Assembly: GCA_028532985.1 (NCBI GenBank)
Contig: JANCIK010000011.1
Span: forward strand, 2,294,001-2,358,000
From: Stropharia rugosoannulata
Taxonomy: Eukaryota > Basidiomycota > Agaricomycetes > Agaricales > Strophariaceae
Length of the DNA stretch: 64,000 bases
Direction: 5' to 3'
The notes below the pieces were generated by a model. That model was not told the DNA's origin. It searched no databases and worked only from the letters and a program-made list of their open reading frames with translations. Below are positions 34,296 through 46,566 of the stretch, one piece after another (within the stretch, counting starts at the first letter, position 1; every line of letters starts with the position of its first letter). Position numbers and translations under genes: made by a program.

Positions 34296-35369
34296 ATGTT
34301 GCCATACCAAGTCTGGTCACCGATGAGTTTAGCTTCCAACCCAAGTCAGCAACTGTTGAAGGCGGTCCCTTTAACACCTATTCGCAGCTTATTATGCAAA
34401 CTGAACTTTACCAGACCCAAGCGCGCGCTGGGGAAAAGAAATCGGAAGTCTTCCGAAACATCCTCCGGCGCAGCGTCTCCTACGACTTCCCTTCCTACTC
34501 TACCTGCCCTCGGTAAAGGAGATCTTATGTCCTCGTCCCCCGTTCCTGAAGAGCGACCGGAGCGCGCCCGTCTTGCCCTACAAAATGAGGACATCGCAGT
34601 AAATGCCGTAGTTATCACGACCCTCCCTATCTATCCTTTCTGCTGCCATGAAGATCTCATTATGATGTCGCGGCAGCAACTGGTAGATGTCGCAGGGGCG
34701 CTCAATAGCCATCTGCCCGCCGCTTTGAAAATAGAGGTCTCGGACGACCTTTCACAGGCGCAGATACGGCACTCCATTGAGACTTTGGTCGGAATAATTC
34801 CAGAGACCCCTGCTGCTCCCAAAGCTGTCCGTTCTTGGCCTAAGAAGCGTACTCCCGATTTAAAGGAATCCCAGCGTCCTGCACTCGTGCTTGGGGACAG
34901 AGAAATTTTACATCGTCACTCCGCTTCAATCAGCCCGCTAGCCATGCGGATATCTAGGCGACGAAACTTGGAGTCGTTAAATGATTCTCCTGTCACTCGC
35001 CGATTGGAACCCCTCGACGAAACAGACGAGGGATTCTTACTTACAGCCAAAAGGCCTTTAAAGAAGCGCAAGGTGTCTCAAGATCTGTATACTCCCACTC
35101 GATTTACATACGCAGGCTCAGATATTGTAAGTAGCTCACCCATAAACGGTGAGAACCTACCCCTTTCTCCCATGGACGAAGATGCTTTAGACACGGGCCA
35201 AGAAGCCCTCTTCTCTTCACCCACTGAAAGACAAAGTCGAGTATTAAGACAGCACCCAAGGCATCCATATGTAAACAGAAACGCAAGTCCACCTACTCAG
35301 TATAGGCGCCAGTCTGCATTCAATCTCAAGGCTGGAGCAGGAGACGGCGCTCGAATGGATGTAATTTAA
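34296..35369 (+). CDS. Conserved-looking nuclear protein of unknown function
   Basis: Single-exon frame; the first ATG is at 34296 ('MLPYQVWSPMSLASNPSQQL') although the frame is open from 34230. 357 residues. Basic N-terminal part ('RPKRALGKRNRKSSE'); a compact block, 'IYPFCCHEDLIMMSRQQLVD' then 'AALKIEVSDDLSQAQIRHSI', that reads like a small helical domain; and a basic cluster 'AKRPLKKRKVSQD' that is a good nuclear localisation signal. A Ser/Pro-rich tail has several S/T-P sites, possible kinase targets. No catalytic motif. Family not recognised; the nuclear location is inferred from the basic cluster. Confidence 0.7.
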   Translation: MLPYQVWSPMSLASNPSQQLLKAVPLTPIRSLLCKLNFTRPKRALGKRNRKSSETSSGAASPTTSLPTLPALGKGDLMSSSPVPEERPERARLALQNEDIAVNAVVITTLPIYPFCCHEDLIMMSRQQLVDVAGALNSHLPAALKIEVSDDLSQAQIRHSIETLVGIIPETPAAPKAVRSWPKKRTPDLKESQRPALVLGDREILHRHSASISPLAMRISRRRNLESLNDSPVTRRLEPLDETDEGFLLTAKRPLKKRKVSQDLYTPTRFTYAGSDIVSSSPINGENLPLSPMDEDALDTGQEALFSSPTERQSRVLRQHPRHPYVNRNASPPTQYRRQSAFNLKAGAGDGARMDVI

Positions 35370-36095
35370 GTACGGCGACTCGGAGGGTTTTTAGTTTTCA
35401 ATATTCCTGATATTCCCTTAGCTTTATATATCTAGTCTAAATAATTTAACTTTTTAGTCCACTTGTGACTGCGTACTATCAATTATTCAGGACTCTCCTG
35501 CTATTTTCCACTGACTGTACTTGCACCTTGCTTGCACCTGCTTGCACCTATACATACATTCCCTTCGGTGAATTCCGCCCAATAATTTTGTCGGTTCCTG
35601 AATTTGATTATGTAACAAACCCGTACTAACTCTGCTCTCTCCAACTAAGTTTTCTTGGGCCTCCTTTGTTCTCAATTTGTTTTCGCAGCTTTCAAGTCAA
35701 TGAAATCAAACCTCAACGCTTTCATTTTTATCCAAATTTTCACAAATTTCTGACTGCTCAAACCTACGATCCATGGCCAACTACAATGTAAATTAACTGT
35801 TTACCATGCATCTCAAGATACAATCAAGCAATCTATGCCACGGTGTGTACGTATTAACCACATGCCCACATGCCATTCATTGGTATGCAACAAAGTCCGA
35901 CCATTGAGGCCGAACGGTCAGTGTAGCGTGCTCAACCGGATTCACTTTTGTATACATACCTTATTCTTCACTACTATCGATTGTTATCGACAATCGACCC
36001 CGGAATCGATATAGCCCCTTACTGTCGTCCACCTACACACTAGGACGCCCTGTGTGCCATATGCGTCCATAATCGAGTAATTCACACTCAAACCG
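35370..36095. other. Intergenic
   Basis: No gene seen. Contains 'cttgcacct' repeated three times at about 35521-35548. Confidence 0.4.
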
Positions 36096-37410
36096 ATGCA
36101 TGCATTGATTCCTAGAGGACTTCAAGAGGATGTTTTCAGTCGGAACATGGTCTGTTGTACGTAGCAAGTCCTAATCACAAGCTAGTCAAAGCTCTGACAG
36201 CAACGATAGTGAGCGCGGCCGTAGTATTGGTATGGGAGTACTCGCTGACCCTGCATGACGAGTACAACTACATCTGGAGGTCAGTACCTGCCTGAGCTGT
36301 TTGAGCTATTAAAATGGATGCACTATGTAACAGAGGGCGCATGAATCGAATCAAGGCCCTTTATCTCTTCTCGAGATACTCGACTCTTGCAATACACGCG
36401 TGAGTACCTAACCTCTACATATGTTCTTCGTTACGGCCCTGACTAGAGGTTCCAAAGTTCCAATGTCTATGTCGTTTTCGATCCTCTCTCCCGCCTACCC
36501 GTTGACCCTGCCGCTTGCAGGGCCTGGTTCATCTTACTCACCATCGGAGCCTGTTTGCTTCTGGCAGCGATTGATGCACTGGTCATGTTACGAGGTATGC
36601 AGGCCCCGTCACGGTATTCCATAAGGGCTATTTCATATGTACTCACCCAGGATTCTCCCTAGTGTACATACTCTATAATCAGAGTTGGACTGTCGCGGGA
36701 CTTTCAACGGCCCTCATGATTCTGCAATTCTCAATGGTAGCACTATGCACGGGACGGACCCTTCATTTGGTGCCTTTCAGCAGCACTTGTGATGTTCTGC
36801 AGACTCCCCACGATGTTGTGTACATCATGTAAGGCTGGTCCGATTCGTCACTAGATTCCCAGCAACTCAAGTCTGTTTCTAGGATGGCGGTTGTGTTGAC
36901 ACAAACCGTGTTACTCATACTCACGGTAGCTAAAAGGAAGACCGCGTTTGGAGAATCGCCCGTCGTTCATATTGTCGTGCACGACGGGGTTCGCGTTTTT
37001 GTGCTTATAGTCGGTATGTGCAATTTCCTGACGGCGCGATGAGTACGCTGATCATTGCTGAACAGCAATGTGGATGACCATAGTTCCTTATTCGCTTTTT
37101 ACTCGAGTTTCCAAACCCCACATCGTTTTTGTGTACGTCTTGCTAAAACCGTCCTGCAGTGTAATTGACCTCGTCATAATCACCTTGATGGTTTCCTTGA
37201 TAGATGGCCTATGGCTCTTATGTCGATTGCAGTGTGTTCAATATCGTTCCATTCTTCTGACTTGTTACTCACCAACGTGTCTAGACTTGTCGTCTGATCA
37301 TGCACCTGCAAAAATTACCTCTAGAAGTGACCTCATCAAGTGACTTCACGGGCGCCGACGTCGTTCTCACCAGCTATTTTGCCACCATGGAAGATTTCCG
37401 CGCCTCATAG
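36096..37410 (+). CDS. DUF6533-family seven-helix membrane protein (cluster member 1)
   Basis: Start exon 36096-36156 ('MHALIPRGLQEDVFSRNMVC'), then 36201-36279 carrying the DUF6533 signature 'LTLHDEYNYIWR' continued in 36334-36399 by 'MNRIKALYLFSRYSTLAIHA'. Later exons supply helices 'CRAWFILLTIGACLLLAAID', 'VYILYNQSWTVAGLSTALMI', 'MAVVLTQTVLLILTVAKRKT', 'HDGVRVFVLIV' and 'AMWMTIVPYSLF'. The end is 'CRLIMHLQKLPLEVTS' and 'SYFATMEDFRAS', TAG 37408-37410. The 'VYxLY' and 'C..W' positions match the family. Seven-helix, receptor-like topology is expected, but no ligand or G-protein link is known for DUF6533. Convergent with cluster member 2. Confidence 0.82.
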
Positions 37411-37647
37411 CTGTGCTTCCGGATCCTGAGCTAAAATACGGGTCGTAACAGTTCCAGCATCCTGTTTCCCAACCTGATCCATCTGTCATCTCAGCATATC
37501 CTCAACTCATTCAACATAAACGATTGTGGTTGTAACATTAATCTTGCTTTGGGCTATGAGGTCACCGGCTATGTTACCAACGCAATTATACAATTCGCAT
37601 GTATGTACAACAGTAAATTCTCATAATCATCGCTCCACCGGAAACTA

Positions 37648-39261
37648 CTAAGCCCGCGAGGAAGGACTGCTAGACGATCTGGGAACCCAATCCGGGATCC
37701 AGCTGTGGAACTGGTCGTCAGAACTAAAAGAAGAACATGTATGTGCACTTCCAACTTCTATTCTGTCTCCCTGACTGCGCTCATCATTGACCAAGTTTCC
37801 TTCGCTGATGGTCCCGCATCCCTTCAAGTCAGGATCGGCACTGCGTCTGCTAAGGGCTGATGCTGGGAGGCTGTGAACAGAATTAGACACCTCATTACGA
37901 TACAGTGTTCCCGTCAGCGCGGGAGCCGTTTTGTCCGGACTACTTGCGGCTATAGGAACTACGTATCCAGCCGAACGAATGGCTACGAGCGACAGTGCGC
38001 TATTGTACGACGCGTCCTGACCACCACGCTCCATTACGACCTGCGAGGAAGGCATGGGATGGTCAACTGGCATCTCATGGCCTTGCAGATTCTCTTGATG
38101 TATCTTGATGTCTTTCCCGTCCCTGATGATCATCCGGCAGGCCTATTCCCAAGGAGAGCGAAATGATTATAAGCCTCTCAAGTTCACTTATCATCTACAT
38201 TGGCCAACTCACAGACAGTGAAAAGAGTGCCATAGGCCACCTACAGGATCACGCAAGTCAGAGTCAAAACACACCTGTTAAGGATATATACGCACGGAAA
38301 CATAAGGTCAGGCCTTATGTACTTATGCTTGTTGGAAATGACCGGCAAAAAAATCAAAACCCCTACTTGTCAATGAATGAGGCATTATAGTATGTGTAAT
38401 GTAAAAGATCCGTTGTACCATAAATCATAAGCCTGGTCCATTTGAAGTGACTGGAGGTGGTCGTGGAGAAGTTGTCTCCGTATCCAGGCTTCAAATACGT
38501 TAGAATCCATGTCACGAATTGGCTGAAGACCTTTGCAGCCCTACAGATGGTTTGACTTGTCAGTATATACGCAAAATTACATTGCAATAGAATTTTACTC
38601 ACAGTACGCAGAAGACAGTAGGTGGGACGTTAGTGCCGTTACAATTCCCATCCAACACAAGCCGGTTAAGGGATATGGGAACCAATATGAGGGTAACCAC
38701 TGCCTCTATGATTGCAACAGTCAATAATATACACAAGATCTTTTTTGAGCGCAGATGGAGGTTGTACGCTGTAAAGCAAACCTTAACATTTTAATGGTGG
38801 CCGATGGCGCATGGAGCATACAGAGCACTCACCTCGTCTCATATTATACCCATATACCAAAATGTAAATGGTATACATTGCACATACTTGAAAGGCAATC
38901 CACCGCTTGCAGTTGGAAGCCGTCAAAGAAGCATTAGATGATGTAATGTTTAGATGCAACGAAGAGAAGAATATGGCACTGCAAAAGTGCCAATGTCAGA
39001 ATAAACGTGGACGGCCGGTGAGTGGGATGTCAAATAGTAATCACAGTTGTCCGGTATTCAATGTAGACTTACATCTGGAAGACGATACTCAGATAGCGTA
39101 TAGCCATGTATACGAGCTTCATAGAGCCATTGCGTTTCCTTGTCAATGATCAAGGAGTTAGAAGTGTCTAAGATTACGTGCTGACTAAATTACACACTTC
39201 CAAATGTATGCGTATTCGCTAGGCAGGCTGTCGCAGTAGTCCCACAACGTCACCACCAGAG
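37648..39261 (-). CDS. DUF6533-family seven-helix protein (cluster member 2)
   Basis: Minus-strand exons: 39261-39198 with the signature 'LVVTLWDYCDSLPSEYAYIW'; about 39140-39080 'MKLVYMAIRYLSIVFQ'; about 38930-38830 'CKRWIAFQVCAMYTIYILVY' with 'GYNMRRG'; about 38720-38585 'IIEAVVTLILVPISLNRLVL' with 'CNGTNVPPTVF'; about 38530-38410 'VFSQFVTWILTYLKPG..' ending 'KWTRLMIYG'; then a Ser-rich cytosolic tail to TAG 37650-37648. The first coding exon (upstream of 39261) could not be placed: the candidate ATG at 39333 does not give the required phase. The tail has lost the AWxxSxS ending shared by members 3-5. No inactivating change found. Confidence 0.7.
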
Positions 39262-40272
39262 CTGATACTGCTTAAGATCAGTGTGTTGCGAAAGTAGTAG
39301 AAGTACAGAGTCTCTTACAGAGGACATAGCCATGGGTATAGGAAACACTGCTTGGTATGTTGCTTGCGAAGAATGCCGTAGTATCCTCAATATTGTCTAA
39401 CAGTAGCATAGGTATTACTCAGGTAGCAGACAAGTCGGAGGACTCACCAGGAGTGTGAGGTACTGTACAGTATATATAATATTTGATTTTCAGGGCTGAG
39501 CGCGGAAAGACGAAAATTCATGAGGCGGCTTGAAGCGGCTCAAAGGCAGTCGTTCAGTTACACAAAAGGAGCAAACGAACTTTAAATGATTGATGTCGCT
39601 TGGCCACTGTACGTGAGCAGTACGTACCTACCGTATAGGATCATTGCAGCGTTTTGAGGCCCCCGTAAGTGTAAGACTTTGCTTAGACATTGCCAAAGGT
39701 AAATGCGCGTGAGTCTGCAATACGATGCATAGCGCACCATTTCTTGATAATTGGGTCTGCATTCCGTGTTTTTGCCACCTCCAACGTTGCCAGTATATAA
39801 CGTATTGTAGCTTTCGTAGTCAGAGGTAACTCAGCTTGAACGCCGTGTGCCGAAGCGCAGCGCTTTCGAATGCTCCAAAATTATACATCGTAATTCCACT
39901 GCTGTTCATTCGCTTCAGTGACGAGTCGCGATGACTCCAGAGTCCAACATATGACACCGGGCAACGAAGAAGAAACGTTGCGTAGTCTGCAAGTAACTGT
40001 AGAGAAGTCAGTAAAAGTATAACTATTAACCACCCACTGACGGAGTCTGCGGCGTTCTTTACTTACACCATCGCCCGGCGTAGCGCAGCATCACCATGTA
40101 GATGTTTCAGGTTATTCAGGTCGTTCAGGTGCTTGGCAACACTATTCACGTTAGTCAATGCTCAGCCAGTATGTCACAAGTAGACCCGGACACCAGATTA
40201 TTTTGCATCTTTATGTAGCATTGTGAGAATCAATTAAAGGATACAGTGATATCAATAAAAAGGGAAGTACGC
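39262..40272. other. Spacer between cluster members 2 and 3
   Basis: Holds the promoter and unplaced first exon of member 2 and the 3' flank of member 3. No other gene supported. Confidence 0.35.
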
Positions 40273-41829
40273 CTATGCGGACAGCACGCTGGCAGACCGG
40301 GCCCATGCCTTTTTGTAATCGAAGGTCGAATTTGATGTTGAACAAGAATGCAAGCTCCCAATATCTATTCTATCGTCCAAACTCAGTTCGTCGTCGGCGA
40401 GGCTTCCTGAGAGGGTGGACATGACTTCCGACCTGTCACCGATATCGATACTGAGGGACTCGCGAGGGCTGCGTTCGGGATCTCCGTTGGCCTGCGCAGT
40501 CGGCCACACCTGTCCTGGTGCATTAAACATCATATGCGAAGACATGACGCTATTAGGAGCATAGCCATTCGATTGAAGGCCTGATTGTGTCAGGTCACTG
40601 AGGTAGGACACGTCCGTAGTAGGGCTCGCTGCACTGGACGACGATGAGGAAAAAATTTGGCGATTCACGAATGCCCGCGCAGACAAGTCGTTCTGCTTCT
40701 CGATGAGCGTTTCAACCTCCTTCTGGTCGTCGATTATGCTTGTACAAGTCTGATGTTCGAATAAATATTAAATGTAAGCCCAACATAGCATATATGCATG
40801 AAAGACTTACCGAATACGACCACATAGCCATCGGCCACCTGAGGAAATGAATGTCAGGTCAGAAGGCGACAAAATATTCTACAAATAAAAACCCTCACGA
40901 AAACATGAAGTCAGGCCTTACATATTGTTGCTTGAACGCCGAAATCGGTAGGCAAACTAGGACCACAACTAGGATATATTAGGTCGTAGAAAGGAAAGAC
41001 GGGTCGATATTGAGGGTTACATACCGTATATTGAAAAACGCAGCCACGTGTTACCAATCGCACCGTTCCCCTCTCTAGAGCCGTGAATGCGCTGGTGGGA
41101 CTTGTAATATATGACAATCCACATCGTAACTTGGCTGAATATTTTTGCGAGCCTATTAAGTATGTTCGGATAACGTCAACTTTACAGTCAACAGGTAAAA
41201 GACTTACAAAAGTATGACAACTGTGGAAGGAACATTTGTGCTATTGCAGTACGCATTGAAAACGAGTTGATTTATGGACATGGGCACAAGGACCAGGCTG
41301 ATTACTCCTTCTGTTATGGCCGCCATCGTGAGAAGGATCAATGCAGTCCTCGACCGTAAGAAGAGATGGTAAACTGATAAAAGGTTTAGTGCATATAACG
41401 AATGTATAACGTAGAAAGACGTACTGCGCCTTGCATTATACATGTATGCGAGAACGTATATCGTATAAATGCCGACCGTTTGATATGTAAACGTTCGCTT
41501 GCAGACATGATGAGGCCGTGGACCACGAGAAGCCACAATTTGGGAATGTATCGCCATGCCAAACATGACACTGTTTCAGAAGATGTTAACGAAAAGTCTA
41601 TTAGTTGGAAAATGTGATAAACTTACGCCTGGAAGATGACACTCAGATAACGCACGGCCATATATATGAGCTTCGTAAGTCCCAACCGCAACCTAAACAT
41701 CGTACGTGACGAATAAAGTGTGAGCGCACGAACTTCGAAGCCTTTTCATGGTAAAGCACCTCCATATGTAAGCGTATTCGTCCGTAATGTTGCCAAAGCA
41801 GTCCACCAACAGATATGCCAAAGCAGCCA
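40273..41829 (-). CDS. DUF6533-family seven-helix protein (cluster member 3)
   Basis: The minus-strand exon 41829-41760 has the signature 'AALAYLLVDCFGNITDEYAY' plus 'IWR'. Then 'LTKLIYMAVRYLSVIFQ' (about 41690-41640), 'CKRTFTYQTVGIYTIYVLAY' with 'MYNARR' (about 41510-41425), 'ITEGVISLVLVPMSINQLVF' with 'YCNSTNVPSTVVILL' (about 41330-41205), a short 'WPMAMWSYS' exon (about 40843-40815) and a long cytosolic tail ending 'KKAWARSASVLSA' at 40273. The tail is Ser/Asp-rich, fitting phosphorylation. The first coding exon upstream of 41829 is not placed. Exon order and phase match members 2, 4 and 5. Confidence 0.72.
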
Positions 41830-44800
41830 CTAATTGTAGTAATTAGCGAAAGAATGGTTGAAGCAAATGTTGGTCGCCGTACGACTGAAATAGATCTGCC
41901 CCCACGATACGTTTGCGCCATAGTTGGTATTGTCCGACAGGCCTATCTCAGCAGCGTCAGACCTATAGAGAAGGCCCATTGCGCTGACTGTCAGTATTTG
42001 GAACAGAAGGGTGAAGAAAAGGCTACTAGGGTTTACAACATCCACTATATAAACGGAGGATTATCTTTCAGGGTCGACATGCCCACGCAAGAGTCCGTTT
42101 TAGTGGACTTCAAAATGATGCCTCTTGAACGTTTGAACCTTACCTGATCAAAAAATGAGTAGCACGAGTCCAATTATAATGCAACCCAGGCTTTGCACGT
42201 TTCGGCTGTACGAACGGCAATCCAAGGCGTGCTGGTTGAGCCAGGAGCAAGATGTTTAGTCCGACTCCCGGAGGACATTTCATGCGAGAATCAATTTGTT
42301 TTTACTTACCAGATGTACCTTCAGCGGCCTGTAAGTAGTCGAATTCAATCAGATCAGCAATCAATCTGTACGTACGAAATGCATGGTGCTAGGGGAGACC
42401 AACACATATATAGCATGCATCAAGTCGTATCCCGCAGATGGCTGGGAGCAATACACTGAGGCAATTTTTAAATGAGTCGCGACCGTTCGCTTCTTGTGTC
42501 GTTGTTTTAGTGAGGTAGCCATTTCTTATTCTTAAGAACAATGACCGCCTGGCAAAGGACCTGAGCTCATCAGCCTTGAGGAGAAAGGTCGCCATGATTC
42601 AGATAACTGCACGTTGGCCGTTCCGTAAAGGTCGTCTTAGACTAAGAAACTTAGAAAGGTCGCCGGACGTTAACCACGCAACCTCACGTGTGAGTTACCC
42701 CTTTAAACATGGTCAATCTTAAAATTAGACCAGACCCTCTGGAATGAAATTTGAAACTCGGTAGACGCCCATAATCACTGATTGACGTTTCAATCTGCCC
42801 TGTTTACTGACTTGAGCTGTAAGTTCCAGCTTGAGACCGTGGACGCGCACTCAAATAAAAATGAAATGAAATGATAATTCTAACATCAAATGCCGCGAGG
42901 ACAATGGACCCAGCCGACGGAGGGTCCATGATCGACCAATTTGCCGGGACCCGATGAACTTCTGATGCAAAGTTTTTAAGCCGATCCACGTACACTCCAA
43001 CGGAAACTGTTCCCTCTAACTCGGTTACTTGAATTATTTTCAAGTGATATGATGTGTCCCATAACGGGCCTCTCGGACGTGCTACAAAATTTTGAGACAT
43101 CAGCGGGGCATGATACAAATAGTTTTAAACGACCATGTCATTTACAGGTCATAATCTTCTATGGACATGCTGCAAAGTTTAAGCGGCGCACTTCACAGGG
43201 TAAGGCTCCGATAGTCGGGAGAGTTTGCGGCACACTGGCAGGCGAGGGAAAACAATTAAATTCGACTGGCTTTTTTGTGGTCAGTATATGCATACTACGC
43301 AAGGAGGTATATTAATTAACTGAACACGATCTCTTTTTTCCTTCAAAAATATGTGCAGATGACAAATGCAGAAGCAGCGGCAGAAGAGGTAGTACTGGTA
43401 TGGATCTATATGTTGAAGTTCCTCATTCACCTCTGTGTCGTTCAATGGCCAGTAAAGATGGAAACTGAAGTAAACTGTAAGCCTGTCCCTGCCTTACCGC
43501 ATTTCCCTATTTCAGTGACGCGCCCTGAGGCTGTCATACAGACAGCCTTTCATGAACTCATGACTGTACAATTTTAATTGGTTCGTCCGTCCCATGTCCC
43601 GAGGGTCACGTACGTAGACGAATTCGGTGGTTTGTCCCGTGTCCCAGCTTCGGACGAAGCAAATATCGAGACTAGCCGAAACTATACCTCCAAAAACTGA
43701 CGGCATTTACAAAAAACCTGGCTAGACGAAGTATTTTGGACGAAATTCCTGGACTGTCCCGAGTCAAACCAGAAGTAACGGCTTGAAAACTTCGTCCACG
43801 GTGTCCCTTGTCCACCCCCCTGGACGAATCATTTAAAACGGTACAGTACTCATTTTAACACTCTGACAGTAATACTAGTAGATAAATGCAAATCAAAAAA
43901 TAGGAAACTACAGCAGATGTATGGTGAAACCTCAGAGCTACGCGTAAAGAAATTCACCCTTGAGTCCTTTAAATCTGAATGATCCCAGAAAGAAGCAAGC
44001 CTGAAAACCGTAACCGACCTGTGTACAGTGTGCACTGATGCAATAATACTTATTACTAATAGTCGCTCGTGAGTTCAAAGCCGACCTTCCAACTTCATCA
44101 CTATCTGTAAGACTGACTAAAGGCTAGGCGTTTAGTCGCAGCACCTAAGTATGTGGTGCAACCGCGTCGCTCACTTCTGCAGTAATAAAATTCGTCATGC
44201 ACCAATTTTCAGAGAGGCGTTTGGCCGATATGTCCTCAAAGGCCCGGTGAAAGAGTGGTTGGGTGCTGTTCAGTCGATAACAGGGGTTGATGAGGCATTT
44301 CTCAGTGGCCCTTTGTCTGTCATGATCAGTCGTCAACCTTTTTACGCAAAGGGTTCGTTGTGCTTTTCGGCGCCCGGGAGACGTCTTACGGTAATTGGTG
44401 CTGTACACTTATGGTGCTACAAACATGTATACATCATACCACCTGTGCTACGGTAAGATCCGACATATTAATTTGGTTAATTTGGTGCATACAACTTCTG
44501 TTCAGAAAAAGTCATCTTGTATGAAATCAGACTTTGAAGGAGTCGTTTAAATAGGCGCCCATGCTATAGTTCTAAGAGCATCATGACATCCTTTACAAGT
44601 AATGGTGCTATTAAGTTAACCGGCTCTAGATATCTCTAGATGAAGACTTAAGTAGAGAGTGCTCGTTAAAAAAAAGTGCACAGCAACGACTGCTGCAAAG
44701 GGAAAAGGGCGAAGGGACCATAATGTGATCTACTAAAAATAGACTAAGACCGGTAAACAACTTCGTATCATTGTCAATAATGATCGCTATAACCATCGGC

Positions 44801-45080
44801 GTCTGTCAACCTCCGATGTGTTCTCCCTGATCAGATAAGCCTCAGCATTATGACAGTCAACTCATTTACTTGAATAGCGGGCTAATGAATTACTAGTAAG
44901 TAAAAGGAAGCCTCAAAGATAGTGAATACATGAGTCACTTATACAAAAGAAAAGAAAAAAGTCAGGCCGCTATCTCGTAAGTCTAAGAGGTTTCAAACGG
45001 TAGACGCTTAAGTACTTGTCTATTGTTCGTACTGCAAGGTGGGTAGGCGGCTGAGAAAAAGGCGAAACGGCGCGTGCAGC
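41830..45080. other. Long spacer between cluster members 3 and 4
   Basis: Holds the start of member 3, a TTAA-flanked MITE-like element (43573-43837) and the 3' flank of member 4. Open frames at 43353-43577 and 44151-44456 lack any splice or domain support. The gap is about twice the spacing of the other pairs. No clear remnant of a further copy could be read. Confidence 0.4.
43573..43837. mobile_element. MITE-like 265-bp element with TTAA ends
   Basis: Left end TTTAATTGGTTCGTCC (43573-43588) matches the reverse complement of the right end GGACGAATCATTTAAA (43822-43837) at 14 of 16 positions. TTAA sits at both borders (43574-43577, 43833-43836). Inside, GTCC/GGACGAA motifs recur many times in both orientations. 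Size, TIRs and TTAA suggest a piggyBac-type MITE; no coding capacity. Confidence 0.5.
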
Positions 45081-46566
45081 TTAAGCTGAGATCATGCTAG
45101 AAGATTTAGTCCACGCCCGTTGCCAGTACATGGCATGCTGGTCGTCAGAGCTGCTGGTAATAGAGGCACGCACACTGCGAACGTCAGCGCTATCTTCATC
45201 CTGGAAAGAATTTTCCCCAGTACGGGTGTGCGGCCGCTCTTCAGCGTCGCCGCGGGGACATCCGCTGTCAATTGAACTTGTTCTTGCCTCAGTGGGCTCT
45301 CCAGAAACAACAGAGTCAATAACGTATCCATTGTGTGACCGAACAGCTGCCAGGGAGATCCCACTATAATAAGAGGTAGAAGATGCCAGCATTTCGAGGA
45401 CGGAGTAAGGTTCTTGAACTTGATCAACTATGGACTTGCGAAGTGTCTGCTTCACCATTTCGCTTTTCGTGATCATTCGGCTTTGCTCGAAACGGGACAG
45501 ACGCATCAGCTATGCTGGACATTCTTAACGATATGCAGAGGGCTTACCGAGAACGACGGGATAGTTATTGGCCAGCTAATTAAATAAGTGCATGTGTGAA
45601 GGTCGGAATTAACACCCAAATCGTTGTTCAATAACTCACGCAAACATGACATCCGCTCTAAAAATTGGATCTTGAATGACAGGCCGGGTACAACGGCAAA
45701 GAGAATACCTTGTCAATCGTCAGTCAGATAGAATGAAGCACGCTCTATAATTTACCATAAACCGACAGTCTTGACCATTTGCACGAAGACGTTGTTATTA
45801 TCTTGATAAGGCCTGAATTATGGTAGATAAGGTACCATACTGTCAATTGGCCAAAGAGTATTGGAGTACTAGAAACACTGATATTGATGCTTTGCCGAAA
45901 TGAAAAGTCAATCACTCGTACTCACAGTATGATAAAGATACATCGGGGTACATTAGTGCTGTTACAGCGACCGTCAAATACAAGATCATCCAGTGCCTTA
46001 AGACCGAAAACAATTGAAATGACCACTTCAACGGCCATCACAAGAGAGAGTAGCGACAAAAACGCTTTAGAGCGAAGACAAATAAGATATGCTGCATGAA
46101 CTCAGTACATATCAATGCACGAGAATTTGCACATAAAGTAACAGCTGCAGCACTCACCTCGCCTTATGTTATACACATAACCTAATGAGTAAATGATGTA
46201 GAGGGAAATGGTCTGCAAAGCAAACCACCTCTTGCAGATGTGACGAGGAAACGGAGAGGTCGACGATATCATATGTATACGCAAAGATAAGATGAAGATT
46301 GCCCTTTTAGAGTATGTTATAAGAGATTCGCAACACTCAAACTGAAAAAATGAAAAACATTAGATAACGTAAAAGCGGTGCCTAGGAAGCGATTGGCAAT
46401 ATATGTCATCTTGGAGTGGCGCATACGCAAGCTGTTGTGCAAGGAGACTGGTTAGCGATAACTTCACAATGTCAGAGAAACATGAAACAAAACCTTCCAA
46501 TAACTGCGGCATATTCTTGAAGCATAGTGGCGAAGCAGTCATAGATTGTAATTACCAGAGCGGCCA
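45081..46566 (-). CDS. DUF6533-family seven-helix protein (cluster member 4)
   Basis: Minus-strand exon from 46566: 'AALVITIYDCFATMLQEYAA' with 'VIGR'. Then 'RMRHSKMTYIANRFLGTAF' (about 46430-46375), 'CKRWFALQTISLYIIYSLGY' with 'VYNIRRG' (about 46240-46160), 'LSLVMAVEVVISIVFGLKAL' with 'FDGRCNSTNVPRCIFII' (about 46060-45925), short exons 'ADVMFA' and 'WPITIPSFS' (about 45670-45545), and a tail from about 45490 ending 'QRAWTKSSSMISA' at 45081. A one-base difference from member 5 near 45665 lies in intron sequence if the acceptor 'tttttag' is used, so the gene is probably intact. First coding exon not placed. Confidence 0.7.

Noticed and set aside
45655..45700. Apparent one-base frameshift in receptor cluster member 4 relative to member 5
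   Set aside because: The difference lies before an acceptor (tttttag / cttttcag) used in both genes. With that splice site the short exon ADVMFA / VDVMFA is in frame in both.
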